This document shows, one piece after another, positions 49,402 through 62,038 of a stretch of DNA of 64,000 nucleotides. The translations under genes and the position numbers were made by a program. The number at the start of each line of letters is the position of its first letter. The stretch's first letter is position 1. The notes below the pieces were generated by a model, which saw only the letters and a program-made list of their open reading frames with translations, had not been told where the DNA came from and made no database searches. Source of the DNA: Hydractinia symbiolongicarpus (Eukaryota > Cnidaria > Hydrozoa > Anthoathecata > Hydractiniidae); the NCBI RefSeq assembly GCF_029227915.1, contig NC_079879.1, positions 20,042,501 to 20,106,500 on the forward strand, written 5' to 3'.

Positions 49402-52400
49402 AAGAAATTAAAAAAAAAAAAAAAAATTCTGTGTTGTGTTTCAAAAAAACTACTATGTTATGTTTTTATTTATTTCTTCATGTACATGAGCTCACTTACG
49501 AAGTCATTAAGAATTTACTAGGACTGGAAACGAAATGGGAAATAACTAATTATCAGTCTACCATTTCATAATTATTATAATTGCGTATGACGAAACTCAG
49601 CACTCTGCTCAACAACGATTAAAAATGTTTCCATTATTTGCGAAATAAATTTAAAATGCCTAAACGCATTTATGGTTTTAAGCAACCTCGCTATTGGGGT
49701 TAGCCCTTAGGTTGCTAAGGGAATAGGACCTTTTGGACCTTTATGTAGCCTAGCTGGATGCTTAACTGGGTTTGTGAACCCGACCATGATACTTTATGTA
49801 CATTTTAATGATGTTTAAACTCATATGGTTCTGAGTAAACTGGTTCTGAGTAGATTTGTCATTGCCCAATTGGGATGTTGTTAACTTGGTGAAAAGTGTT
49901 TATGAAAGGGGATGTGAAGTCTAAAGCATGCTAGAAAAGTTGCAAAACTTTTGCCCTAATGTTGGGCCAAGACTCTTAGGAATTGGTTGCTGATAAACGC
50001 TTTTTTGAAAGAGGCTGAGATTTTGCCAAAAATAAAGGAGAAGAATTTAACCTTGTGGTTAAATTTGTGTGTGTAGGACTTAAGAATAGAGCGCCAATTA
50101 AAAAACGGTAATTATTTTAATTTTAGCTACAGGAGCGGCGCCTGGGAAAAAAAGAAAATATAACTCTAGACTGAGCAACTGTTACTATGGGAGTGGAATG
50201 AATTATTACTGTTGTTTGATGTTGTTGTTGTTGTTGTTGTTGTTGTTTTTGTTTGGATTTACAGATTAATAAAACTTATAAAAAAGCAATCACATTCTTC
50301 TTGTTAAAAAGCTTAAATTGTAGACACTGTTTATATTTACTTAGTAACGTCTGCAAAAATCTTTTTAATGTGATTTTTTTGTTAACAAACTCTTACAAAG
50401 ATTTAGCTACGTTTTATTATGTGTTAAACTGTATATAAAAATAAATTGATAACATTTCTGCAAGAATAAAAGTTTAGTTTAAAGAATAACAAGTTGAAAA
50501 AGGTAAAAGTTTTGTTTTTATAAAGTATATAGCTATAAAGGTTTTATCAGAGGGAACATTCCTGCGTACACTTGTTTGTTTTGTTTTTATTTAAAAAACA
50601 TAAGGAGTATTGCTACATTCATCTTCAAGGTATAAAATAGGTTTCACGCCTAAACTTTCAAAATATCTTTAAACTTGCTTTAACTTTAAAATCATGTGAT
50701 CACGTAGAATGCATTTATAAAAACGCTCGCTTCTTTAAGCATATATAAATATTTTTTTTTTCTTTTTTTTTTTTTTACATTATCTTCAAAAACATTAGAA
50801 TCATGTCACTCATGGTTTGATTTATAAGAACATCTTAAAAAACAAAATTAGACTGTGTCTCTTTGCTTTTATAGTTCATTATTTTCTTTGTTTTATCTAA
50901 TTCAAAATCTCTTGTACGAGTAGTAAGTGGAGGGACGTTTAACTTTCTTGGGAATTCCATCCTGAAGGCTGGCTCTTTCTCCCCTCTGACTATGTTACCG
51001 CCAGGGATACGTATAATAATGCTCTAACCAACCTTCTCTGACTTGCTTACCTGCCCGACAAGCTGTTTATCGGTCAGTAAATGGTTCCAAATAGGCTGAC
51101 AACACTTTATTTAAAGTGCGCCGAAGAAGGGACTCGAACATACAACCTTATATTAAATTTAAAGTGTATTGAACTAAGGACTTGTAACCTTATGATTACA
51201 AGTCGAATACTGCTAGCAGTATATTTTTTTCAATCTTTTTTTATTTTATATTCGCATACAGCTTATGGTGCCATTTCTCGAAACCTGAATGATTTTTAAA
51301 AGAAAACCTTATTGGTTGTGCGACTTTTACGACGAAAAGTTAAACGTAATTAATTATTTTCTTTTCTTTTTCTTATTCCTACTAAACAAAAAAATTAAAA
51401 GATTTGTTTCTATATCTTTGTGTGACTACGTGACCGTCTTTTATTCCTTTTTTGTTTGTTTGTTCGTTCCGACCCTTCGATAATTCGACATCAATATCCA
51501 CCTTACTTGAATTGAAACTTCCAGTAGCACCGATTTGGTGAAGTTTGTGACAATCTGCTCAACCTTCCAGGTGACGCCCTGTTGTTTTCACGTGGACACC
51601 CTACATAATTAAAAACATTACAAATTTTTGTGTTACAAGCTTGGTAATTAATTATTTGTTCGCATGGTAACGCTATTAATTATGTAATAATATTTGTAAC
51701 TAATTATGTACTTCACGAAGGATCGTTCATGGTGAAAACTGTTTCATAATTTTAACTGATGTCGCTACACTGTGAGTAATTTCTTATCAATACATTCTTT
51801 CTAAATATGGAGGATTATTGATTAGCAATAGAAGCAATCCTTTTCGGCTGCCGTGTAATGTCGATGAGAGTTGATTACTCCTGTTTCTCTATGTGATCAT
51901 CATATTTTTTTTTTTGCTTTGAATTTTTAATTTATTGCATAAACACGAAAAGCGTATTATTTTATGCTTTGACAGTTTGAATTTTAAAGAATAAAAATCA
52001 GTTATAAACGTCAGGAATATTGTAAGTCTTTCCAAGTGTCACTTTTTAATTTCTTGCTCTGTGTATAGCTAAGTGTATACGATAGATAGTGGGTTTGCTC
52101 CCCTCTTTGTATAGAATAGACAAAATAAGTATGTATGTAATGTTGAGAAAACATTATGAAAGGTCAAGAATGCGGAGGTGAAGGGGCTGCGACGAGTTTT
52201 TATATTTAAATAGTATATATATATTTTAATCATTTTAAATTGTTTTCCGCACAATATGGATAGAATTCATGAAGAAGACACGTTACAAGTGACTATAATT
52301 TTTTTTCTGGATGTTGTCACTTGTGGTAAGGCAAGCACTATAATATTTTTTGTATGTATGTATGCATCTATTTTCGTCAAAATATTTTTTTTTACATGTT

Positions 52401-52619
52401 TTCGTTTTTACAATCAAATAATGACTGGAGCAAGTAGAAGACATATTTTTTCTTATCATCAAGCCCCATCTAGTTGAGAGAGGTTCAAGAGAGGAGGTTA
52501 CAACTAACGTAATGAAAATTTTAACAATTCCTCTAGAGAATTACAAAAACGTAATACTAAAAACGTTGCGAATAATCAAAATTATTAAATAACAAGAAAT
52601 GTTTGTGGTTAAAATGCGT

Positions 52620-52930
52620 CAACAAGCAAATAGATTTTTTGTCTTTATCTAAGATTGTGTTCCATAATAATGGCCCACAATAAGATAGTGAGTATCCACT
52701 GGTCACTAGTAAGGTCTTTAGAATGTTAAAATTGTTTATTGAACATCTAGTGTAATACCTGTGTTTATTTCTAGAAACTGATTTATGAAGGCCTTGGGTA
52801 CATTGCCATTCCTAATGTTATACATAAATAAGAGGAACTGGTGTATAATCAGTTTATAGATACTCAAGGTCCTTATTTCATATAATGGTTGGACTGTATC
52901 TTTCCTTGTCATATATTGTGCGACATGCGT
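52620..52930 (-). pseudogene. LINE ORF2 C-terminal remnant
   Basis: On the minus strand, interrupted frames give VPLIYV, then KHRYYTRCS, NILKTLLVT, SGYSLSYCGPLLWNTI. The order His-x-Tyr-x-Thr-Arg followed by a Ser-Tyr-x-Gly-Pro-x-x-Trp-Asn motif is the usual C-terminal end of non-LTR retrotransposon polyproteins, where HSYNTR and YRGPxLWN occur. Several stops and frame changes show it is dead. Clade not assigned. Confidence 0.5.
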
Positions 52931-54375
52931 TTTTACTGTTTTTGTTTACTGTTATTTTTTGTAAGCTTGAATGATATTGTTTAAACGCATGCGTGTGTAA
53001 ATCATACAGTTTTTGTATTTTAAAATACAGTACGCATGCGTTTTCAAATTCGGTTAACAATTTAGAGAAGGCAAGGATAGCGAAAAAAACTACGAATGTT
53101 CACACTAAACTGTATTGAAATCGAATTAATCGAAGAACATGATCGATATAATCGCCACTACTTGCAGGAATGAGAATGGATGACAAGGTTTGTCTTCTAT
53201 AAAAAAGGCTAATGTAATCTATAGAGAAGCGAATCCTAAAAGACCTTGTGTCGAGATAATATTGCGTTTTATTTACAAAAAGCGTAGTTGTCCCATTCTT
53301 TTTGGCATTGTAAGGAAAACAAATAAAGCTTATTATCAAATTACTGCTTATTAGCAAACTTGTCATCTTTAATAAGACAATTATTAAATATCTTAGTTGA
53401 TCTCAATCATACAAGTAAAAAAAATGTGTTTTTTCCTGTTTTTTCAAAAAGTCTTCACCAATCGTAATAAGTATCTTTGACTTTGAGTTTTGAGAATCTT
53501 GTTCCGTGTTTTCGTGCTTAAGATTTTGTTATTTTGGATACAAGTCTAGAGCACAACGTGTACACGATGTTTTATAAGAATATTTATTTTATAACCATTT
53601 CAGACTGGAATTTCAGGTTCAAAACAATAATGACCACCCTGGTCAAAATTTTGTTATTCTTATAAAAAAAGTGTAATGTGATTTCAAAACTTGAATCGGG
53701 ATGTCTTCACAAGTAAAACTTAGCTTGAATTCCTAATATTTTTTTTTTGTATTCAAACAGGTTGAAAATTCCAGTGTCTACCATTTTTGTTGTGTTGTGA
53801 TGTTGTTGTTGATGTAAATGTTGTTATTATGAGTGGAATGTTGTGTAGCTAGCTAATTTTGCAAGCTGTTGACAAGAATTTAAAAAAAAATGTTTCGTGG
53901 TAAGAAATTTTAATTGGTCAGTTGAAAATTTTTTTTCACCCAGGGCTTTTAATTTTATCGCTAAAGGAAATCAAAAAACATTTCTAAACTTACAGTTTCT
54001 GAAAACGTAGCTTTAATTAATTTATTAAACCGGGTATCTTAATGCATCAGTTACACCCCGCCAAAGTATATTTTTAAATTGTATTCATCTTTTATAACTT
54101 CTCTTTTAACATTAATGTTATTTTTTCAACTATATTTTTATTCGAAGTTCCTTGGGAAAAGGAAATAAGCGTCAACTTCCATTAGATTATTGACTTCTGT
54201 GACATTAATTACAGGAGTAATTGGTTACACTATTGTTTGTTGCATAAGAATAATTTTATGATAGTCCTTTTCTACATTCTTATTAATTTGAATTTTTCTG
54301 TTGTGTGATAGATGTGGAAAAAAATTATGAATTTGTGGAACCGTGGCGTGCTTTATTTTTGTGTTCTTTAAATTT

Positions 54376-54600
54376 AGTAGTTGTTGTTGTTATTGTTGTT
54401 GTTGTTGTTTTCCTTGTTCGTTTGTTGTCATTGCTGTCTTCCTTGTTTGTTTGATTTTGTTGATGTTGTTGTTGTTGTTTTCCTTGTTGTATGTTGTTGT
54501 TGTTGCTATTATTGTTTTCCTGTTTTGTTTGTACGTTGTTGTTGTCATTTATTATTGTTGTTTTCCTTGTTTGTTTGTTTTGTTTGTCGTTAATGTTTTC
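54376..54600 (+). repeat. TTG-rich imperfect tandem array
   Basis: Runs of (gttgtt)n are interrupted at semi-regular intervals by ttttccttgtt(t/c)gttt. This gives a loose higher-order unit of about 60-65 bp repeated four times. All frames stay open by composition only, encoding poly-Val/Leu/Cys or, on the reverse strand, poly-Asn/Gln/Thr. Confidence 0.85.
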
Positions 54601-56122
54601 CTTGGTTGTATTCAAAATACCACTTTACTTAAAGAATACAATTCCCATTTTTTTAACTTTAGAAAATGTTTGTTTTATTTTTAATTTCGTTTCCTGTTTT
54701 AGTTTATTTTCTGCATAAGTCCATGGATATTACGGAATCATTTTATTCTCCAGATTATCCTGGACCTTAATGACTTCATTACTGGTTGTTACCACATGTT
54801 GCTTTCATGTTTAAATTACGTTCTGTGGTCATAAAATGTAATTATACACAATATGTAAGGATATCATGGATGCTTTCACCACGTTTAAATAACTTCAGTC
54901 CAGTTGAGTTCAATGATTTCAGTTCAAGTTCATAATTTTAGTTGTGTTTTTCAGTTGTACCAAACGACACTTATGTCAGCAGATTAGACGACTATTAGCC
55001 ATTAGAACTAAAGACAACTTCTAGAAGCATAGACTTTGAGCATGTTCATTGACGAAGCACTTTTTCTACTAAATCTTATGAAAAGCTAAGTAGTCCTTTT
55101 TTCATAGAAGAAAATCGTTCGGCCATGTCGCAATTGGCAGCTGTCTTAATTTCTCTATAAGTATATTAGGACCAAGAAAATCACTTCTATATCGATATGG
55201 TAAGAATATATAGTAACTATTATTTCAGCACCATCTATTCTATATATGTGTCTTCTTAAAGTATCTTCGTTCTGTTTTTCGATAACAGACGCGTTGATAA
55301 AGATCTCCATAGTAACGAAGAATGCGACTGTGTCATAACAATTTGATGACTATCGTGAAAAAACTTTGTTTTTATTGTTTTTTGTTTTTTATCAGGGTTG
55401 GCAATCTAAACTCCAGTTGTTCTGTATGTTGTTTTTATGCTTCCGATCTGTGATTGTTATTGTTTTTGTTGTTTTTGTTATTTTGCTGTCGGGTTTTGTT
55501 GTCACAGTTATCTTTTTTTCTTGTTGACTAACTATTTAGGTGTATGTCAAGCAAACGTTTTTTTGCCTTCCTTCAGTTAATTGATCTCACAAGAAGCAAC
55601 ACATCAATTGTTCATCATACATAGTTAGCAACTTACTGTCTATTTTTTATTTTTTTTATTCGACTCTGTGGTTAAGTATAGAACACATACTTACTTGGCT
55701 ATAATTTTTTACAAGTGACGGAGTTAATGCACCAGGTTGTTATAAAAACTAACCCAGTTTAGATCAGCCTAAAATACAAGCATAAGAGGTCCAACCCAAA
55801 CGTAAGAGGTCCAACCCATAATTCCATGTGGCGAAAATCTCCAATATTTACCTCCATATGAACTTTACATGTGCATATGTTTTTTTCACAATTACCACGA
55901 CCCCAGAGCACGAAGTGAACAACCACATTTCCTAGCTAATCGAGAAACAAATTACTTCCGAAATATTCACAGATATAATTTCTGTCAACAACAGCACTAT
56001 CGTTACTGTACTGTTTACAACGAAACAACGGATTCATTACCTTCTCACTCCATTGATTTCTTTCAATATTCTATTCAGAAATATCTTAGAAACATAATTA
56101 TATCAAAAATTGGAAATCCGTT

Positions 56123-59100
56123 ATGCAGTATTACACAGAAGATAGGATGAGAAGACAAAGTAACCCTGGAGGCAGATTTACAAATACAAGAGGACCTGAT
56201 CCCAACGCAATCCGTGCACAGCAGTTAATCGAGGCACAATACATGGCTCAACAACAGCAACAACAAATCAGGCCAGTTGGTGGAACAAGTGAGTTTATTT
56301 TGTTCAGTTCTTTTGTTATTGTTTTTCATAGTTCTCTATAAATTTAATACACATTTTCTTAATGAAGGAAAGTGCAAAGATTAAGTTCCGTTTAGTTCAA
56401 TATTTCTAAATTACTTTACATACCTATAAAAGAGCACCTAATCAGATGAAAAGGGTTATATATATTAAAATTTTCTATGGCCTCATAGCTTTCATGTATT
56501 ATCTATTGACAATACATCCTGTAGAAGCAACGTGGTTTATTAAAAACTTTATATTTTTTCTAATGTTGATATAAAAGCAAGCATGAGATGGCGGTGTTTA
56601 AACCTCTCTGAACGACGTGATAAACTATTTTCACCAAAGCTGGAGATATTTTGATATCCAAGAGAATTTTGTTTTTATTTTTTGTAATAATACATGCTGA
56701 AGTTTTTTTAACAAGGAATCATGAGCAAATCAAATAAAAAAATTCGACTTGCTTCACAGCGTTCATACACGGTTACAGAAGAACCTAAACCACAAGGTTT
56801 TGTTTATAATATTATGTCTCGGTTACTCTATATTTTGTATCCTACGTTAAGTAATTTAACTTCTTAATTATCGAGACGAATAATAATAATTTGTGATTAT
56901 GTTTGCAATGAAAGTTTTATTGCAAGGGACAAGCATATTTGCGTGATTTGGTTTTGACATGATCTTTCAATATATTTAGTGATAACTGCTACCAAATTTA
57001 GGCTTTACCGAAAGTGTTCTAAATACGTTCAACTTCGTTTGTTAAAACTTATTGGTGACAAAATGTAGAAAGTATAAGCTCCATGAACACCAAATTAAAC
57101 AACATCTTTTAACAATGACCTCAGAAAGCAAGAAGGACCACGTTCAGTAAGACGTTGACATTTTATTTTTTTTATTTTTAGTTCCACGTGGAGCTCGCAG
57201 AATGACTGGCGGGACACCGAACGACGCATATATGGACATGGAACGAATGAAACGCACTGTAAAAGGTCTGCAAGAACAACTTGCTCTAGCTGATGATACA
57301 ATTCGAAAATTAAAATCCAAAGAAAAAGACCTGGGTGATAGGTACGACATTGCTCTCCTTCGCTGTTGAATTATGTTTCTTCATAGATGATTTTGTTCTC
57401 CACCCTAGTTTGATTTAAATAACCGCGTGTTTGAGCATTTTTCTAATCTTGCAACCTTTCTCAGATTATTTTGTGTCCCTAAACATGTTAACTGGTACAG
57501 TTGGTGACTAAGAAAGGAAATTTTTTTGTGATTTAAACTGGTGAATTAGAGCCTTTATCAAATTACATGTTCAATCTTGACTAAATCTTTAATAGAGGTC
57601 TTTCCTGGATGAATTCTTTCCAGTACTACACTAATTTTTTTATAAGCATTTCTTTAAAAACATACGTAAGCTCAAAATCTCCTAAAATAATCATTGCGCT
57701 AAGCATACCTTGAAGCTCAGAAATTCGGCTTTTCAAAGTTGGATACTGAATACCAACATTTTCAAAGATGAAACCTATCAATATCAGGGGCAAAGGGAAA
57801 ATGTGTCTCCTTGAATGATGAATGACATGAAAAATGAAAAACATGTCTCCTTGAAATAAGCATAATTTCTGGCTCAAAATGAAAAATTCAAGCATGCTAA
57901 GCGTAAGTGGAAATTTACTATATGCTCATTAAAAGATAAGTGCATTCTTCCAGATTAATGAAAGAGCATATATATATATATATCTACTGAAACCTTCCCA
58001 CCCCTACAGGCACGTGTGTCATTATTTTGTCTCACCTTATTAAAATTTTCTACTTACAGAGTAACACAGGACATACAAAATCAAGTACAATTGAGCGGAC
58101 GGTTTGAAGACCTTTCAAAGGGAGGTACACGCCCAACGCAAATTATAGAAAGATACGGTTTGCTGTATACCCAAGGTCGTATTGATGCGATGGATGATCT
58201 TGATCAAATAGCTGGTCTCTCAAAGTATGGAAAACATCAAGAAATGAAACAAAAAATATTATACGGCATTATGGTGGTAAGTGTGTTCATAGTTAATATC
58301 ATACAAACACTCTTCTTTTTTTGTATCTTCTAAGATTTTAGGTAATGGTTGTTATTCCGACAATTGTGAAAAATTGACGTACGTCACTATCGCCACAATA
58401 GAATTTTTGCAATTTGAGTTTATTTGAGTTATTTTTGACAAAAGTTCGTACTGAACAAAATAATTCCAAAAAAAGGGCTGATTTTTGTCGCTAAGAATTA
58501 AAAAAACGAGCTAAAGAGCAAGTCAAACATAAAGATCGGTGTTTACATGTGATAGTTTGACCGCGGACATTTTAAACCTAACGCCAAAAAGAAGCAATCG
58601 TTAAAATCGACTGCGAAGAGAGCGTTAAATGTACGATTAGAAACGCAGAGTTGGTTTATTTGAAACTGTAACAAAATATTTCTTACATTATCTAGGCTTC
58701 GTACAAAGTTTCATATGATTATTTGCACCAACTCAAGCTGAACGTACGAAGACTTCTGGGCGTGCCAGATAAACATCCGGCAACCGAGAAAGATGCTTTT
58801 GCTTCTGCCATTACTTTTCTTACTACGTATTTTCAATCTACAACACAAACGTTCAATGTTGAACCAGTTGTTCGAGTAAGTAATATGTGTTTTCAGTTTC
58901 GTTTGAATTCTTATAAGGAACGAATTTTTGACAAGCTTGGTTAAAACGATTGGGTTAAGAATAATTCACATTTTGTATTTTCGTGTGTATTTTCACGGAC
59001 CATATGTAATCAGCAAGAGACTAATTCCTCGCTCCCAGTGTTTGTTTTTGCTGTTTTAAATGCAACCGGACGCTCTACTCATATCAAAATTAAAGAAAAA

Positions 59101-59487
59101 AGACTAGGGACGGAGTTGTGCTAATAAGACTATTGCACTTACCAACTAAATTATTTTGAAGGTTGTAACGATAAAATTATTTATTATTTTTATTGCTTTC
59201 AGGATGTTCAGGACCAACTAGTACAACTGCTGCCTGAATTTCCAAGTCTTTCCAGACTGCCTGGGATTGCTGCATACACTACGGATTGTTGTCGTGTCGC
59301 GTGGTCAATGGTTAATCAAATTCCTCCAATGGAATTAGAGCACAGCCATGATAAATTTTCTCAAACTATGCATACTCGATTTCACGCCTCTTCTGATAAA
59401 AACAATAAAATAAAGATGTATGTTTGGCCAACATTAGTTGATTCAGGGTCCAAGAATGTATTATACAAAGGTGTTGTGTGGACCTGA
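56123..59487 (+). CDS. Mieap (SPATA18)-like C-terminal domain protein, six exons
   Basis: Exons 56123-56288, 56716-56796, 57182-57341, 58060-58276, 58696-58875, 59203-59487; phases agree and give 362 aa. The N-terminus is Arg/Gln-rich, with a six-Gln run, and probably disordered. A predicted coiled coil lies at about residues 95-135 (MERMKRTVKGLQEQLALADD). The C-terminal half includes ERYGLLYTQGRIDAMDDL, a helical segment YDYLHQLKLNVRRLLG, then CCRVAWSMVNQIPPMELEH and a final YVWPTLV...VLYKGVVWT. The Cys-Arg-x-x-Trp-x-Met...Pro-Pro module followed by x-V-W-P-x-L and x-L-x-K-G-V-V is the pattern I know from the mitochondria-eating protein C-terminal domain, a family expanded in marine invertebrates. 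Human Mieap acts in mitochondrial quality control. The role here is inferred and the assignment is from pattern memory, not a search. The start is the first Met of the open exon; upstream exons are possible. Confidence 0.72.
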
Positions 59488-61133
59488 GTGGAAACGTATA
59501 CCATGTCAAACATATTTGGGGTAGAGCAAGCTTCGTCATGATATGATGAAATACAAATTAATCCCCGTTTCCTGGAAACTAAGTTGTCAACTCGTGTAGA
59601 TCAAAGTTTGTCAGCTGTGCACAAAACGCTGATAGGAGAAGAGAGTAGACAATTTCCGAGCACGTTGCATCAGTTCCTGCAATTAAAATATATAATAAAA
59701 TGGTCAATGAAATTGTACATATTATTTTTTTTCAAGTAGCATCAATACAGTTTACTTTTGTTATTAGCTATATTTCTAAATGTAGTTTTAAATAATTTTC
59801 ACTTTGGTTTTCCGAAAATGTCGAGTGTTAAAAGTAAACGCTTCGTCTAAAATATGCGCCGCCGAGTCTATGGATTTCGGCAACCGTAACCAATTCAGTC
59901 ATTTGGAAGAGGTTTCAAAAAACTTTACTTGTTTCCGACCTCCAGCCTTGAGATACAGCCTTTTTCAACCTTTACAATCGAAAAATTGTTTTTGGGAACA
60001 ACGAAATCGGTATTTTGAAAAGAGGTTTTGATTGAATTCGTATTGACCAGTTTCTACTCTTTGAATTCAAAAAACTGAATATGCACCCTCCAAAGAAAAA
60101 AATAAATTGAGCAAACAAATTTTTGAAGGAAACTAAAAATAACGAGGTTGCAAAAAAATCTATTCATGGATACATGTTAATCTGTCAAGCAGATTATCCC
60201 TAAAAATCAAAGAATTTTGTGAAATTAAATTTCTGCGAACCTATCTGCAAAATTACGCCAAAAGTTAGAAATTATAAAAACGAAATAATGTGAGTCTAGA
60301 ATACGAATACTTTCAAACAGCTTCGTATTCTGTGCATGTAGGTTTTCGCAAGGACAACAGCAAAACTTCAAGATCTATTTTCTTCATCATTAGTAATTTC
60401 ACTATATATTTCCCTATTTTTAAGAAGAACACAAATATAACATTTGAGGCTAAATAAATAAGAACATCTTGCCTCAAGCTGAACTTCTTACAAAACAAAT
60501 TATTTACCTGTAAAAATGTGTATTTCGGATATTTTAATGTTTTGTTGTCATCCCCGCCTTATAGAATGTTTCGATAAAAGTCTGTATCAATTAATATAGT
60601 GTCTCTATCGATGAGAGGCTACCGTTGAAAGGTGATAAAAACTCTTGCAAAATGAACTTTTTAGAAAATAAAAACGACACATTTTAGTTATTATGAAAAT
60701 TCATTGCTGTTTAATTTTTGTTTTAGGGGCCTGGACACGTTTTGGAAGTAGCAGAGGTCCACGAAAAAATTAAGTTCGGAAATTACTTGCTATTATCTAC
60801 GTGTGACAGCACTGTCAGCCCAGGGAAACCTTTTCGTTTGAAGATCCCAGATTACAGGAAATGCCTTTCCAATAACCTTAATCCCAGGGTCTGTAGCGTT
60901 TTTGGAATGGGTTTGAAAAACGCTTACAGTATTTTCTTTTTTTGTTGTTGGAAACACACAGGACATACATTGATGTTTCACATTAGCAAAAAAGCGGGAG
61001 AGGCCATGCCCCGATCCCCTTTATATTGTGGGTCCTTAGTTTTTCTTTGTTTTTTTTTTTTTGTTTTTGTTTTCAAGTTTAAGTTGTGCGCGCCGGCTCC
61101 ACTTGACCTCTGCTTTCCGTGCAGGAGAGGGAC
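59488..61133. other. Spacer with an unassigned ORF
   Basis: Includes a candidate AATAAA for the Mieap-like gene at 59694-59699. A + strand open frame at 60727-61140 follows an acceptor-like ttttgttttag. Its first ~60 codons look protein-like (GPGHVLEVAEVHEKIKFG), but then it runs into a long T tract and low complexity. I cannot link it to a family, nor splice it to the Mieap-like gene (which ends cleanly) or to APEH. Confidence 0.35.
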
Positions 61134-61986
61134 GGCTTAAAAAAGCATGCAGAAGAAGGGCACTCAAAAGCGCTGTTCTGCCCAGATTGCGAAAACGACC
61201 TGTTTACAACCGGGACAGCCGGATTATGTACGCACGGCCCGATTATGTTTTTTTTGCACTGTTATGTCGTGGTGACCGGATTATGAACGCTGATATAAAT
61301 AGCTGGGAGACAGGCTGTGATTGGCATTTTCTTCAAGCTTTTGTAAATTAAACATTCTCTGGAAGATAGAACACCCCTAAAAACTAGACATGGCAAAACA
61401 AAAAAGTGTCGACGTAATTCTTAGTATAAACTACCCTTGTAGTAAATACATTTCAACATAATATACTTTGAAGCAACGTGTCGACGTAATTCTTAGTATA
61501 AACTACCCTTGTAGTAAATACATTTCTTGAAGCAACTAAATTTCACGGAACCTAAATTCTTCTTTTTGCGGGAATTAATTTTGGTGAAAAGTTATTAAAC
61601 TTGCGAATCCCAAAATTTAGTATTTGCCACGAATGATATAAAAGCAGTCAGCCCCAATTATATTTGTTTTATTTAAGTCCTATAATTGTCGAATAATATT
61701 TGACTGTCATACATAAGTCGGCCTGCCCCGATTATGTTCGTTCTATAATAAGTGAGAAATAATATTACACTGTCGTATATAAACTGCCCTGATTATGTTC
61801 CTTTTATAAGTGCCAAATAATATTTTTTGAGTAATAAGTTGGCCTGTCCCGATTATGTTGCCCTGATTATGTATTTTCTGCCCTGTTCTTAACCGGGGCA
61901 AGCTGCCGTACTTAATCAGGCCAAAGTTCATTATCCGGGCAGAACAGCGCTGCTATCAATGTGAGACGCCCTTGCTTTTTTGAGCC
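61134..61986. mobile_element. Inverted-repeat element immediately upstream of APEH
   Basis: Two matched blocks sit at each end. The outer block is GGCTTAAAAAAGC (61134-61146) against GCTTTTTTGAGCC (61974-61986), with one mismatch. The inner block is AGCGCTGTTCTGCCC (61169-61183) against GGGCAGAACAGCGCT (61937-61951), which is perfect. The spacing within each arm is similar (22 nt), so these are imperfect terminal inverted repeats of about 50 bp around an 853-bp element. Inside, cccgattatgt-type words recur many times in both halves. No transposase. The right end falls 52 bp before the APEH start codon. Confidence 0.75.
61406..61542 (+). repeat. 72-bp tandem duplication
   Basis: A block beginning gtgtcgacgtaattcttag at 61406 is repeated exactly over about 49 bp at 61478, after a gap-containing tail (both copies end in a gaagcaac word). 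It lies within the upstream element. Confidence 0.9.
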
Positions 61987-62038
61987 CAAAGTGAAAGTTG
62001 TTGGATCTACAGACACTCGCACAGAGCAATCACAATCC

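Larger units (their letters stand above)
49402..56122. other. Gene-poor region between MCMBP and the Mieap-like gene
   Basis: AT-rich. Includes (gtt)n at 50221-50247, tRNA-like words near 51010-51150 on the minus strand (ttggttagagcatt; tgttcgagtcccttc) that suggest SINE debris, a LINE remnant and a TTG-rich array listed separately, and scattered long T runs. 5' untranslated exons of the Mieap-like gene may lie near 55.8-56.1 kb. Confidence 0.4.

Noticed and set aside
51010-51220. Possible tRNA gene on the minus strand (box A-like and box B-like words)
   Set aside because: The words are in the wrong order and too far apart for one tRNA, and no acceptor stem pairs; at most SINE debris.
54325-54718. 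Long frames on both strands (poly-Val/Leu/Cys and poly-Asn/Gln/Thr)
   Set aside because: Products of a TTG-rich repeat; openness on both strands reflects composition, not coding.
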